NCBI GenBank assembly: GCA_019425005.1
Contig: JAHYYK010000039.1
Location: 1-22,439 of the forward strand
Source of the DNA: Collinsella sp.
Lineage (GTDB): Bacteria; Actinomycetota; Coriobacteriia; Coriobacteriales; Coriobacteriaceae
Length of the DNA stretch: 22,439 bases
Direction: 5' to 3'
Of the stretch, positions 7,136 to 13,374 are shown piece by piece. Every line of letters starts with the position of its first letter. Position 1 is the stretch's first letter. The position numbers and the translations under genes were made by a program. Under the pieces are notes generated by a model. It worked only from the letters and a program-made list of their open reading frames with translations. It was not told the origin of the DNA and searched no databases.

Positions 7136-8247
7136 TGGCGGCCGAGCAGCCGGCGCGCTCCGGTATCGACTTTTCGGCATTTCGCGATTCCAAGCTGGCC
7201 CGCGAGCTTATCGATCGCATTCGCGGGCTTGTCGGCGACCGCGCCATCAACCTTATGGAAGTCTGCGGCACGCACACCGTGAGCATCGGTCGCTATGGCT
7301 TTCGCTCCATTATGCCTGCCGGGCTCAAACTGCTGAGCGGTCCGGGTTGCCCCGTCTGTGTTACCGCCAACCGCGATATCGACCATGCAATCGCGCTCGC
7401 CAAGATGGACGGCGCCATCATCACCACCTTTGGCGACATGATGCGCGTGCCCGGGTCGTCTACCTCGCTCGCCGCGCAAAAGGCAGCGGGGCGCGATATT
7501 CGCATTGTGTACTCCCCGCTCGATGCACTCGATATCGCCGAACACAACCCCGATCGCCCGGTCATCTTTATGGGCGTCGGCTTTGAGACCACGACGCCTA
7601 CCATCGCCGCCGCCATTTTGGAGGCCGATGCACGCGGACTCCAGAACTTCTCGGTCTATTGCGCCCACAAGACCACGCCGCCGGCGCTGCGCGCCATCGC
7701 CAACGATCCCGAGACCACTATCGACGGCTTTATCCTTCCGGGACACGTCGCCACCATCACGGGCTTAGCCCCCTTTGACTTTTTGGTCGATGAGTTCGAG
7801 ACCCCAGGCGTAGTCACCGGATTTGAGCCGGTCGATATCTTGCAGGGCATCTGCATGCTGGTCCAGATGGTTGTCGAGCACAGGCCCGCAATCGACAACG
7901 CCTACCGCCGTGGCGTCAATGCAGACGGCAATCCCGTAGCGCGCCGGCTGGTCGAGCAGGTGTTTGAGCCGTGCGACACCACGTGGCGCGGACTGGGACC
8001 GATTGCGGCTTCGGGTCTTTCCATCCGACCCGAATTCGTGCGCTTTGATGCCGGCGCCCGCTTTGACGTACCCATTGAACCGACGGTCGAGCCACGCGGC
8101 TGCCGCTGCGGCGACGTGCTGCGCGGAGCCATCACGCCGAGCGACTGTCCTCTGTTTGGCCGCGCTTGCACGCCCGAACACCCCGTCGGCCCCTGCATGG
8201 TGAGCTCCGAAGGCAGCTGCGCGGCGTACTTTAGATACCGCGACTAG
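7135..8247 (+). CDS. hypD: Hydrogenase maturation iron-sulfur protein HypD
   Basis: A 370-residue Fe-S scaffold that assembles the Fe(CN)2CO unit with HypC and HypE. Key motifs: MEVCGTHTVSI with C44; the thiol-redox segment SGPGCPVCVT with C72 and C75; GVGFETTTPT; and a C-terminal cysteine cluster (RGCRCGDVLRG, CPLFGRAC, GPCMVSSEGSCAAY) that holds the [4Fe-4S] cluster. Translation starts at GTG 7135, overlapping the hypC stop by one base (TAGTG), which indicates coupling. Full length for the family, with no missing key cysteine seen. Confidence 0.97.
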   Translation: MAAEQPARSGIDFSAFRDSKLARELIDRIRGLVGDRAINLMEVCGTHTVSIGRYGFRSIMPAGLKLLSGPGCPVCVTANRDIDHAIALAKMDGAIITTFGDMMRVPGSSTSLAAQKAAGRDIRIVYSPLDALDIAEHNPDRPVIFMGVGFETTTPTIAAAILEADARGLQNFSVYCAHKTTPPALRAIANDPETTIDGFILPGHVATITGLAPFDFLVDEFETPGVVTGFEPVDILQGICMLVQMVVEHRPAIDNAYRRGVNADGNPVARRLVEQVFEPCDTTWRGLGPIAASGLSIRPEFVRFDAGARFDVPIEPTVEPRGCRCGDVLRGAITPSDCPLFGRACTPEHPVGPCMVSSEGSCAAYFRYRD

Positions 8248-8295
8248 CCCGGACGCTCCCGCGTACCGGCACCACCCACGATTGGAGTTTTCGAT

Positions 8296-9330
8296 ATGTC
8301 CCGTAATGCCACCGATAGCACTGTCCTGCTGGGCCACGGCTCTGGCGGCCAGATGATGAAACGCATCATCGATGAGGTCTTTTTGGATGCCTTTGGGTCG
8401 CCCGAACTGCTCGAGGGCAACGATGCCGGCGTCGCTGCGCTGCCCGCGAGCGGGCGCATCGCCATGTCGACCGACAGCTTTGTAGTCTCGCCGCAGTTCT
8501 TCCCCGGCGGCAATATCGGCCGACTCGCCGTGTGCGGAACCGTCAACGACGTCGCGACCTCGGGCGCTAACGTGCGCTACCTCTCATGCGGCTTTATCCT
8601 CGAAGAGGGCTATCCCATGGACAAGCTGCGCCAGATTGTGCAGACCATGGCCGAAACGGCACATGAGGCAGGCGTGAAGATTATCACCGGCGACACCAAG
8701 GTGGTCGAGCGTGGCGGTGCCGACGGCGTCTACATCAATACCGCTGGCGTAGGCGAGGTGCCCGCAGGCGTGACGCTCAGCGGTGCCAACTGCCGGCCCG
8801 GCGACGTCATCCTGGTGTCGGGCACACTCGGCGACCACGGCATCGCCATCATGAGCCAACGCGAGGGCTTGGCGTTTTCGAGCGCCATCGAAAGCGATGC
8901 CGCGCCGCTCAACCACCTGATTGCCGATGTGCTTGCCGCAGCACCCGACACACGCTGCTTCCGCGACCCCACGCGCGGTGGCCTGGCCTCGACGCTTAAC
9001 GAGTTTGCCCAGGCCAGCGGTGTTGCCATGGAGATCGACGAGGATGCCGTGCCCGTGCGCCCCGACGTGCAGGCCGCCTGCGAGATGCTCGGCTACGACG
9101 TTCTGCAGGTGGCAAACGAGGGCAAGATGGTTGCCGTGGTGCCGGCCGAGCGGGCCGATGCCGTGCTGGCCGCCATGCGCGCCGCGCGCTACGGCGAGAA
9201 TGCCGCCATTATCGGTCGCGTGCTGCCGCTTGCCGAGGACGCCCGCCCCGCCGTGCGCGTACGTACCGGTTGGGGCTCGACCCGCATCCTCGACATGCTC
9301 GTAGGAGAGCAGCTGCCGAGAATTTGCTAA
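8296..9330 (+). CDS. hypE: Hydrogenase maturation dehydratase HypE
   Basis: A 344-residue AIR-synthase-like (PurM-type) enzyme that dehydrates the thiocarbamate on its own C-terminal cysteine to a thiocyanate, which is passed to HypCD. The N-terminal LLGHGSGGQMM motif, the ATP-binding GNDAGVA and STDSFVVSPQFFPGGNIG segments and FRDPTRGGLASTLNEFA are all present. The essential C-terminal PRIC tail ends at C344, exactly as in functional HypE. It starts 48 bp after hypD with TTGGAG upstream. This is the last hyp gene recognised; a 125-bp gap separates it from the following phosphatase gene. Confidence 0.97.
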   Translation: MSRNATDSTVLLGHGSGGQMMKRIIDEVFLDAFGSPELLEGNDAGVAALPASGRIAMSTDSFVVSPQFFPGGNIGRLAVCGTVNDVATSGANVRYLSCGFILEEGYPMDKLRQIVQTMAETAHEAGVKIITGDTKVVERGGADGVYINTAGVGEVPAGVTLSGANCRPGDVILVSGTLGDHGIAIMSQREGLAFSSAIESDAAPLNHLIADVLAAAPDTRCFRDPTRGGLASTLNEFAQASGVAMEIDEDAVPVRPDVQAACEMLGYDVLQVANEGKMVAVVPAERADAVLAAMRAARYGENAAIIGRVLPLAEDARPAVRVRTGWGSTRILDMLVGEQLPRIC

Positions 9331-9455
9331 CGACAGAGATGGTCGGGCAGCGCGGCCCGATACACGGCAGTCAAAGTTGTTCAGATTTCAAACATGCCCG
9401 ACACGCCAGCCCGTTATCATGGGTGCGTCCTATAACCCAAACGGCGGGAGCACCC

Positions 9456-10124
9456 ATGGCAGCAGCTTTTTCCCATGTGATTTTTGATTTAGACGGCACC
9501 ATCCTCAACACGCTCGAGGACCTGGCAGCCGCCGGCAACCATACCTGCGAGATGCACGGCTGGCCCACGTTTGCCGTAGACGAGTACCGCTACAAGGTGG
9601 GAAACGGCATGCTCAAGCTGGTCGAGCGCTTTATGCCCGCCGAGTATGCGGGCGACGGCCGTATGTTTGAGCAGACGCTTGCCGAGTTTAGGGCTTATTA
9701 CGGCGAGCACAAGGAAGACCACACCGCACCGTACGCCGGTACGATCGAGATGCTCGACCGCCTGCGCACCGCGGGTGTGCAGCTTGCCGTGCTCACTAAC
9801 AAGGACCACGTCTCGGCGGTTCCGCTTATCGAGAAATACTTTGGTTCCGAGCGCTTTGCGCTGGTGCAGGGCCGCGTCGATGCGTTTCCTCCCAAGCCCG
9901 AGGCACCTGTTACGCTGCACGTGATGAAAGAGCTAGGCGCCGACCCGGCAACCACACTCTATGTAGGCGATTCCAATGTCGATATCCTGACCGGTCACAA
10001 CGCCGGCCTCAAGAGCGCGGGTGTCACCTGGGGCTTCCGCGGCCGCGCAGAGCTGGAAGCCGCTGGCGCCGACTACGTGGTGGACACCCAGGACGAGCTC
10101 GCGGCGCTAATCCTGGGCGAGTAG
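9456..10124 (+). CDS. HAD-superfamily hydrolase, phosphoglycolate-phosphatase-like
   Basis: A 222-residue cytoplasmic phosphatase of HAD subfamily IA (Gph/PGP-like). Motif I FDLDGTILNT gives the nucleophile and acid Asp pair, motif II is LTNK, motif III lysine is in PPKPEAP, and motif IV is VGDSNVDI. A helical cap lies between motifs I and II (about residues 20-90). It probably removes phosphate from phosphoglycolate or a related small sugar or organic phosphate; the substrate is not determined by sequence. Start 9456 is favoured by GGGAG upstream and direct entry into the first beta strand; a long in-frame extension to 9270 overlaps hypE and is rejected. The repeat cluster at 10165 follows immediately. 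Confidence 0.92.
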   Translation: MAAAFSHVIFDLDGTILNTLEDLAAAGNHTCEMHGWPTFAVDEYRYKVGNGMLKLVERFMPAEYAGDGRMFEQTLAEFRAYYGEHKEDHTAPYAGTIEMLDRLRTAGVQLAVLTNKDHVSAVPLIEKYFGSERFALVQGRVDAFPPKPEAPVTLHVMKELGADPATTLYVGDSNVDILTGHNAGLKSAGVTWGFRGRAELEAAGADYVVDTQDELAALILGE

Positions 10125-10164
10125 CGGGGCTGTCGCTCAACACGGCTGCATAGATTCTGTCGCG

Positions 10165-10302
10165 CGGAAAGCGCATCCCGTTTTGCCGCCTCAGAATGGG
10201 ATGCGCTTTCCGGTTGAGCCTTGTCGGGAAACGGCATCCCGTTTCAGAGCAATATTCCGGGTCGCGCTTTCCGCAACCCACCCCATCCGGAAACCGCGAC
10301 CC
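10165..10302. repeat. Cluster of alternating palindromic repeats (REP/BIME-like)
   Basis: Five copies of a 15-16 nt motif with consensus CGGAAA(G/C)CGC(A/G)(T/A)CCC occur in alternating orientation: 10165-10179 forward, 10198-10212 inverted, 10225-10241 forward and degenerate, 10259-10273 inverted, 10287-10302 forward. The first pair is a perfect 15-bp inverted repeat extendable to about 21 bp with two imperfect positions; the fourth and fifth pair with one mismatch. This could form two adjacent hairpins after the phosphatase stop. It is organised like bacterial interspersed palindromic elements and lies just upstream of the IS110 element. Confidence 0.75.
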
Positions 10303-10389
10303 ACTATTCGGCCAAATACCGGCTCGTATTTTCCCGAGCATTCGATGCAACGCTGGCGCAAGGAGTGTCCCCGACTGCCGGCAGAGACG

Positions 10390-10404
10390 ATATGAGCAGG
10401 ACAT
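10390..10404 (+). repeat. Left 15-bp inverted repeat of the IS110-type element
   Basis: Sequence ATATGAGCAGGACAT. Its exact reverse complement occurs at 13145-13159, so the two copies flank the split transposase. A related GTCCCC-containing motif (10360-10380) lies just outside it, as one does outside the right copy. Confidence 0.75.
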
Positions 10405-10411
10405 AAAACAT

Positions 10412-10509
10412 TGGGAGCCCCCGGCATGAAAGTCCGCGGATCAGGCCGACAATGGTGAGTGTCTAATCCAGCCGTGGCGGCCACGCCGCATTCATGGAAG
10501 GGGCTCCCA
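10412..10509 (+). promoter_or_regulatory. Structured 5' leader that sequesters the IS110 transposase ribosome binding site
   Basis: TGGGAGCCCC (10412-10421) pairs perfectly with GGGGCTCCCA (10500-10509), a 10-bp closing stem whose 3' arm contains part of the ribosome binding site (AAGGGG, 10498-10503) and the first base of the ATG. A smaller hairpin with stem CGTGG/CCACG (10473-10477 and 10481-10485) lies inside. The fold could limit transposase translation from read-through transcripts, a known strategy of insertion sequences, or be part of an element-encoded guide RNA. Both roles are inferences. Confidence 0.5.
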
Positions 10510-11002
10510 TGCTCGATACTACCACCTTCGTCGGCCTCGACGTCCACGCCCGCTCGATAAAGGCCGTCTCCCTCGACGTCATGACCGGGGAGGTGCGCTG
10601 CGCGACCTTCGGCTACGACGCCGGGGCCGTCGCGGCGTGGGTCCGGTCCGTGGACCCCGGGGCCAGGTGCGTGTACGAGTCCGGGGTCACGGGGTTCGAC
10701 CTGCAGAAGAGGCTCTCCGGCCTGGGGGTCGACTGCGTGGTCGGCGCCGTCTCGAAGATGATCAAGCCCAGCGCGGACAGGCGCAGGAAGAACGACCGCA
10801 ACGACGCCGAGTTCCTCGCCCGCATGCTGTCGGTCGGCAACGTGGTCGAGGTGTGGGTCCCCGACGACGAGTGCGAGGCCGCCCGCGACCTGACCAGGGC
10901 GCTCGAGGACGCGAGGGACGACCTCTCGCGCTCGAAGCAGCGGCTCTCCAAGTTCCTGCTCAGGCACGGGCTCGTCTTCGACGAGAGAACGCCCACCGGC
11001 CG

Positions 11003-11005
11003 CAG
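11003..11005 (+). repeat. Left copy of 3-bp target-site duplication (CAG)
   Basis: CAG lies directly outside the left IS3 terminus (TG at 11006) and again outside the right terminus at 12223-12225. Three-base duplications are typical of IS3-family insertions, and removing one copy restores the host transposase frame. Confidence 0.85.
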
Positions 11006-11042
11006 TGGATTGGCAACACCTATTTGGACGATTCCGGGAGGG
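11006..11042 (+). repeat. IS3 terminal inverted repeat (orfB-proximal end)
   Basis: Begins TGGATTGGC and ends TTCCGGGAGGG. It pairs with the other end at 12186-12222 with six mismatches in 37 bp. The orfB stop codon lies inside this repeat (11020-11022). Confidence 0.93.
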
Positions 11043-11910
11043 ACAGCCCCGCTTCCCTGAACTCGACCGGCGACATGTAGCCCAGCGTCGAGTGGATCCT
11101 GAAGTTGTTGTACCAGTTCACGTAGTCCGAGAGCTTGGCCCGTAGCTCGCGCGTCGTGCCGAACGTCTCGCGGTGGACGAGCTCGGCCTTCAGTATCCTG
11201 TTGGTCGACTCGTCGACGGCGTTGTCGTAGGGGCAGCCCTTGGCCGACAGCGACCTCTCTATGCCGAAGGTCTCGAGCATCAGGTCGATCTCGGCGTTGT
11301 CGAACTCGCTGCCGCGGTCCGTGTGGAATACCTCGATGTCCGAGATGGGGAAGGAGACCGTCGCGAACGCCGACTTGACCAGCCGGGCGTCCTTCCTGGG
11401 CCCGGCGGAGTGACCGACGATCTCTCTGTTGTAGAGGTCGACGAGCAGGCAGACGTAGTTCCACGAGGCCCCGACGCGCACGCAGGTCAGGTCGCTGCAT
11501 ATATGGGTGCGCGGCGCCCTGCCGCCGAAGCCGCGCGCGACGACGTTGGGCACGTCGGCCTCGTTGACCGCCCCGGGGTGCACCTTGAACCTCTTCCTGC
11601 CGTATGCGCTGACCAGGCCGTTCTCCCTCATGATGCGGCAGACCCGGCGCCGGCTGACGGTAACGCCCGACCTCTCGAGCGACGCCTTTATCTTGCGCGA
11701 GCCGTACCGGCCCTTGCTGGCGGCGTGGGCCGCGACCACGGCCGGCGCGGCGGGGTCCGGCGCGTCGGGCCGGTCGGCCCGCGAGCGCATGGAGTAGTAC
11801 GTCGACCTCGCGACGCCGAGGAGCCTGCACTGCGCTGGTATGGGGTAGCGGCCCTCGTTGGCCGCTATGGCCCTCACTTTCGAGCGTATATCAGCGCCGC
11901 TTGTTTTAAG
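11020..11910 (-). CDS. IS3-family transposase OrfB (DDE integrase core)
   Basis: The open part of this frame downstream of the slip site encodes about 295 residues. It begins with an HTH_21-like region (VRAIAANEGRYPIPAQCRLLGVARSTYY, then ASKGRYGSRKIKASLERSGVTVSRRRVCRIMRENGL) and continues with the retroviral-type integrase core. The catalytic triad is seen as D in CSDLTCVRVG, D in HTDRGSEFDN and E in KGCPYDNAVDESTNRILKAEL, with the conserved WYNNFRIHSTLGYMSPVEF tail. No independent start codon with a good ribosome binding site was found; it is most likely made only as an OrfAB fusion through -1 frameshifting at 11903-11909. The coordinate 11910 marks the first OrfB-frame codon at the slip site, not a start codon. 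Confidence 0.9.
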   Translation of the reverse strand, partial: LKTSGADIRSKVRAIAANEGRYPIPAQCRLLGVARSTYYSMRSRADRPDAPDPAAPAVVAAHAASKGRYGSRKIKASLERSGVTVSRRRVCRIMRENGLVSAYGRKRFKVHPGAVNEADVPNVVARGFGGRAPRTHICSDLTCVRVGASWNYVCLLVDLYNREIVGHSAGPRKDARLVKSAFATVSFPISDIEVFHTDRGSEFDNAEIDLMLETFGIERSLSAKGCPYDNAVDESTNRILKAELVHRETFGTTRELRAKLSDYVNWYNNFRIHSTLGYMSPVEFREAGLSLPESSK

Positions 11911-12161
11911 ACGTCGACCTCCATCCGGAGCCTGCGGTTCTCGCGCTCGAGCTCCAGGATCCGGTTCTGCTCGGGCGTGCGGTTGTCCGCGGCGCGCGGC
12001 GAGCCGGTCGCGTTTATCGACTTGATCCACCTCTCCACGGTGCTCTTGCCGAGGTCGTACTCGTCCATGATCTCGCGCTTGGGCTTTCCGGCGTTGTAGA
12101 GGTCGACTATCTGCCTCTTGAACTCGTCGGTGAAATGCCTCGGGTGCCTGGGGTCCCTCAT
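11874..12161 (-). CDS. IS3-family transposase OrfA
   Basis: A 95-residue DNA-binding protein that recognises the terminal repeats. The helix-turn-helix is FTDEFKRQIVDLYNAGKPKREIMDEYDLGKSTVERWIKS, followed by a leucine-zipper-like coil (EQNRILELERENRRLRMEVDVLKQAALI) used for dimerisation with OrfAB. The start at 12161 is favoured by a GGAGGG run about 6 nt upstream; the longer frame to 12218 would begin inside the inverted repeat. The last 12 codons overlap the orfB frame, and the frame ends at TGA (11874-11876). Confidence 0.92.
   Translation of the reverse strand: MRDPRHPRHFTDEFKRQIVDLYNAGKPKREIMDEYDLGKSTVERWIKSINATGSPRAADNRTPEQNRILELERENRRLRMEVDVLKQAALIYARK
11903..11909 (-). promoter_or_regulatory. 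Probable -1 ribosomal frameshift site between orfA and orfB
   Basis: On the coding strand the heptamer is TTAAAAC. In the OrfA frame it reads TTA-AAA-C; slipping back one base lets the Lys AAA codon re-pair with AAA and continue as ACA-AGC in the OrfB frame (K-T-S-G-A-D-I-R). A-AAA-C motifs serve this role in several IS families. The position is about 30 nt before the orfA stop. Confidence 0.65.
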
Positions 12162-12185
12162 ATACGGCCCTCCCGTCTCTCGCGC

Positions 12186-12222
12186 CCCTCCCGGAACTGT
12201 CCACATCAGTGTAGCCAATCCA
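12186..12222 (-). repeat. IS3 terminal inverted repeat (orfA-proximal end)
   Basis: The reverse complement begins TGGATTGGC and ends TTCCGGGAGGG, matching the other terminus at 31 of 37 positions. It lies 24 bp upstream of the orfA start, so the orfA promoter must lie in or next to it. Confidence 0.93.
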
Positions 12223-12225
12223 CAG
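12223..12225 (+). repeat. Right copy of 3-bp target-site duplication (CAG)
   Basis: Direct repeat of the CAG at 11003-11005, abutting the CA end of the IS3 element at 12222. Confidence 0.85.
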
Positions 12226-12841
12226 GAAGGGGAACTGGACCCGGGCGCACTGGTCCTGGATCGAGTCGATAAGGTTCGCGGAGGGGGCCGACAACGAGGT
12301 GCTGGCCTACTACGTCGAGGCGGTCAGGCGGGCGGCGGAGGAGAAGTCGAGGCTCGAGGGGCTCGTCGGGGCCGAGGCCCGCAAGCCCAGGTGGAGGAGG
12401 AGGGTCGACTCCCTGCGCTGCCTCAAGGGCGTCGACACCGCGACCGCCGCCGACCTCGTGTTCGAGGCCGGCGAGTTCTCCAGGTTCAGGAACGCCCGCT
12501 CGTTCGCCGCGTGGGTCGGCCTGACGCCCTCCGAGCACTCCAGCGGGGAGAGCGACCGCAGGGGCGCGATCACCAAGGCCGGCAACAAGCACCTGAGAAA
12601 GACGCTGGTCGAGGCCGCGTGGCACTACCTGACGTGCTCCGGGCGGCCGAAGGACCTCGCCAAGGGCCAGGCCCCGGACCCGGCCGCCCGGAGGCATGCC
12701 GCCAAGGGCGTGCGGAGGCTGGTCGAGAGGCGGGAGGCGCTGCTCGCGCGCGGGGTGCACGGCAACAAGGCGAACGTGGCCACGGCGCGCGAGCTCGCCT
12801 GCTGGGTGTGGGCGGTCGGCCTCATGGCCGAGGAGGCATAG

Positions 12842-13144
12842 GGGGGCGGTCCCCCGAACATAAGCCAGTCACCCCGGAAGCGGTTCGATCCGAAGCCGTT
12901 GAGGCGAACCTCAGGTCCCTTTTCTGCGAGCGCCCAGGGCGCCACACGCGTGCACAGACTGTCGGTTCGACGTAGAAGCCTCAGCCGTAGCAACGGATTG
13001 CCCAGCGAGAGATCGCCACGGGCGGATATTAAACTGCAAAGACGAGCGTCGGTAAGACACGCCAAGGTCGCCGCGGACGGGTTGATATAGGGAGAGGGCC
13101 TGACCCCATATCGTTGGGGCCAGGCCCGATTTTGCCTCTTGACA
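12842..13144 (+). other. 3' noncoding end of the IS110-type element, structured, candidate guide (bridge) RNA region
   Basis: About 300 bp without a credible gene, between the transposase stop and the right inverted repeat. Visible hairpins include GGGGG/CCCCC (12842-12846 and 12851-12855), a CGG-TTCG/CGAA-CCG stem around 12879-12900, GCGCC-CAG-GGCGC (12930-12942) and the terminator at 13096-13133. IS1111-group elements carry their guide RNA in the right noncoding end, so this is the natural place for it. This is inference from family knowledge; no guide loops were matched to target or donor sequence. Confidence 0.4.
13096..13133 (+). terminator. Rho-independent terminator in the IS110 3' region
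   Basis: GGGCCTG-A-CCCC (13096-13107) pairs with GGGG-C-CAGGCCC (13116-13127), giving 11 base pairs with one A-C mismatch and an 8-nt loop, followed by GATTTTG. It probably ends plus-strand transcription from the IS110 element or its noncoding RNA. Confidence 0.75.
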
Positions 13145-13159
13145 ATGTCCTGCTCATAT
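13145..13159 (-). repeat. Right 15-bp inverted repeat of the IS110-type element
   Basis: Sequence ATGTCCTGCTCATAT, an exact reverse complement of 10390-10404. It is followed by AAGGAACGTCCCC, a repeat motif related to one outside the left copy. Confidence 0.75.
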
Positions 13160-13222
13160 TAAAAGGAACGTCCCCAAGTGCCGCCCCAATGACTACCATG
13201 ACAACGCCGCAGGTAGAGGACG

Positions 13223-13371
13223 GACAGCGAGCGGGCACCAGAGCGAACAAATTGGCATGAAAAGAGGACGGCATAGACCTTCTGGTCATGCCGTCCTCTT
13301 TGAATGACAAGTTGTCGCTCTGGTGCCCGCGCAGCGTCGAGCAGTTGCGGCGTTTGGTAAAACGCCGCAAC
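13223..13371 (-). ncRNA. Structured 3'-UTR-like element, copy 1
   Basis: Read on the minus strand it starts 3 nt after the lipoprotein stop. First comes a perfect 12-bp hairpin (13344-13355 with 13360-13371, loop TACC). Then a conserved single-stranded CGACGCTGC leads to a long compound hairpin: outer stem 13231-13246 with 13315-13330 (16 bp perfect), one bulged A (13247) and CAA/TTG; a middle stem TTGGCAT/ATGACAA with one mismatch; and an inner 14-bp stem 13261-13274 with 13288-13301 topped by GACC-AGAA-GGTC, with one unpaired base beside it. The inner hairpin followed by TTTT can act as an intrinsic terminator. Copy 2 at 22173-22320 has the same architecture with different stem sequences. 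Whether it is an RNA, a terminator or a mobile repeat is not settled. Confidence 0.7.
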
Positions 13372-13374
13372 AAA

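Larger units (their letters stand above)
11006..12222 (-). mobile_element. Complete IS3-family insertion sequence
   Basis: A 1217-bp element with 37-bp terminal inverted repeats (11006-11042 and 12186-12222; 31 of 37 positions match), TG...CA ends and a CAG target duplication. It encodes two overlapping frames on the minus strand, orfA (HTH plus leucine zipper) and orfB (DDE integrase core), arranged for -1 frameshift production of the OrfAB transposase. All parts look intact, so it may still be active. It sits antiparallel within the IS110 transposase gene. Confidence 0.95.
10509..12841 (+). pseudogene. IS110-family transposase (DEDD recombinase), split by IS3 insertion
   Basis: The N-terminal half (10509-11005) begins MLDTTTFVGLDVHARS and carries the RuvC-like DEDD residues: D in VGLDVHA, E in YESGVTG and the D-D pair in RKNDRNDAEF. 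The C-terminal half (12226-12841) carries the Transposase_20 domain (LRCLKGVDTATAADLVFEAGEF, AAWVGLTPSEHSSGE, ITKAGNKHLRKTLVEAAW), including the conserved serine region. Removal of 11006-12222 plus one CAG joins CGC-AG to G-AAG and gives an uninterrupted 370-residue frame (TGR-RKGNWTRAHWSW), the normal family size. As it stands the reading frame runs into the IS3 end and stops at 11058-11060, so the enzyme is inactivated unless IS3 excises precisely. Start 10509 has GGAAGGGG 5 nt upstream. Confidence 0.9.
10390..13159 (+). mobile_element. IS110/IS1111-family insertion sequence, interrupted by an IS3-family element
   Basis: The element carries a split IS110-type transposase (10509-12841) and is bounded by a perfect 15-bp inverted repeat (10390-10404 and 13145-13159). 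Without the inserted IS3 element and duplicated CAG it would be about 1.55 kb, within the family range. It has a short 5' noncoding part (about 120 bp) and a longer 3' part (about 300 bp). Subterminal inverted repeats and a long right noncoding end are features of the IS1111 group. The true tips and the recombination core dinucleotide cannot be fixed from one copy; the inverted repeats are used as provisional limits. Arginine AGG codons are common in its transposase, unlike the CGC-rich neighbours, consistent with transfer. Confidence 0.7.

Noticed and set aside
12118..12975. A 285-codon plus-strand frame crossing the right end of the IS3 element
   Set aside because: It starts antisense to orfA and reads through the IS junction in a frame different from the IS110 transposase.
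13029..13373. Minus-strand frames at 13029-13373 and 22110-22376 encode similar peptides (LRRFTKRRN..TLRG..DNL)
   Set aside because: The similarity follows from the shared structured elements: the frames run through hairpins, include variable stems and lack ribosome binding sites. A DNA/RNA-level repeat explains them better than a protein family.
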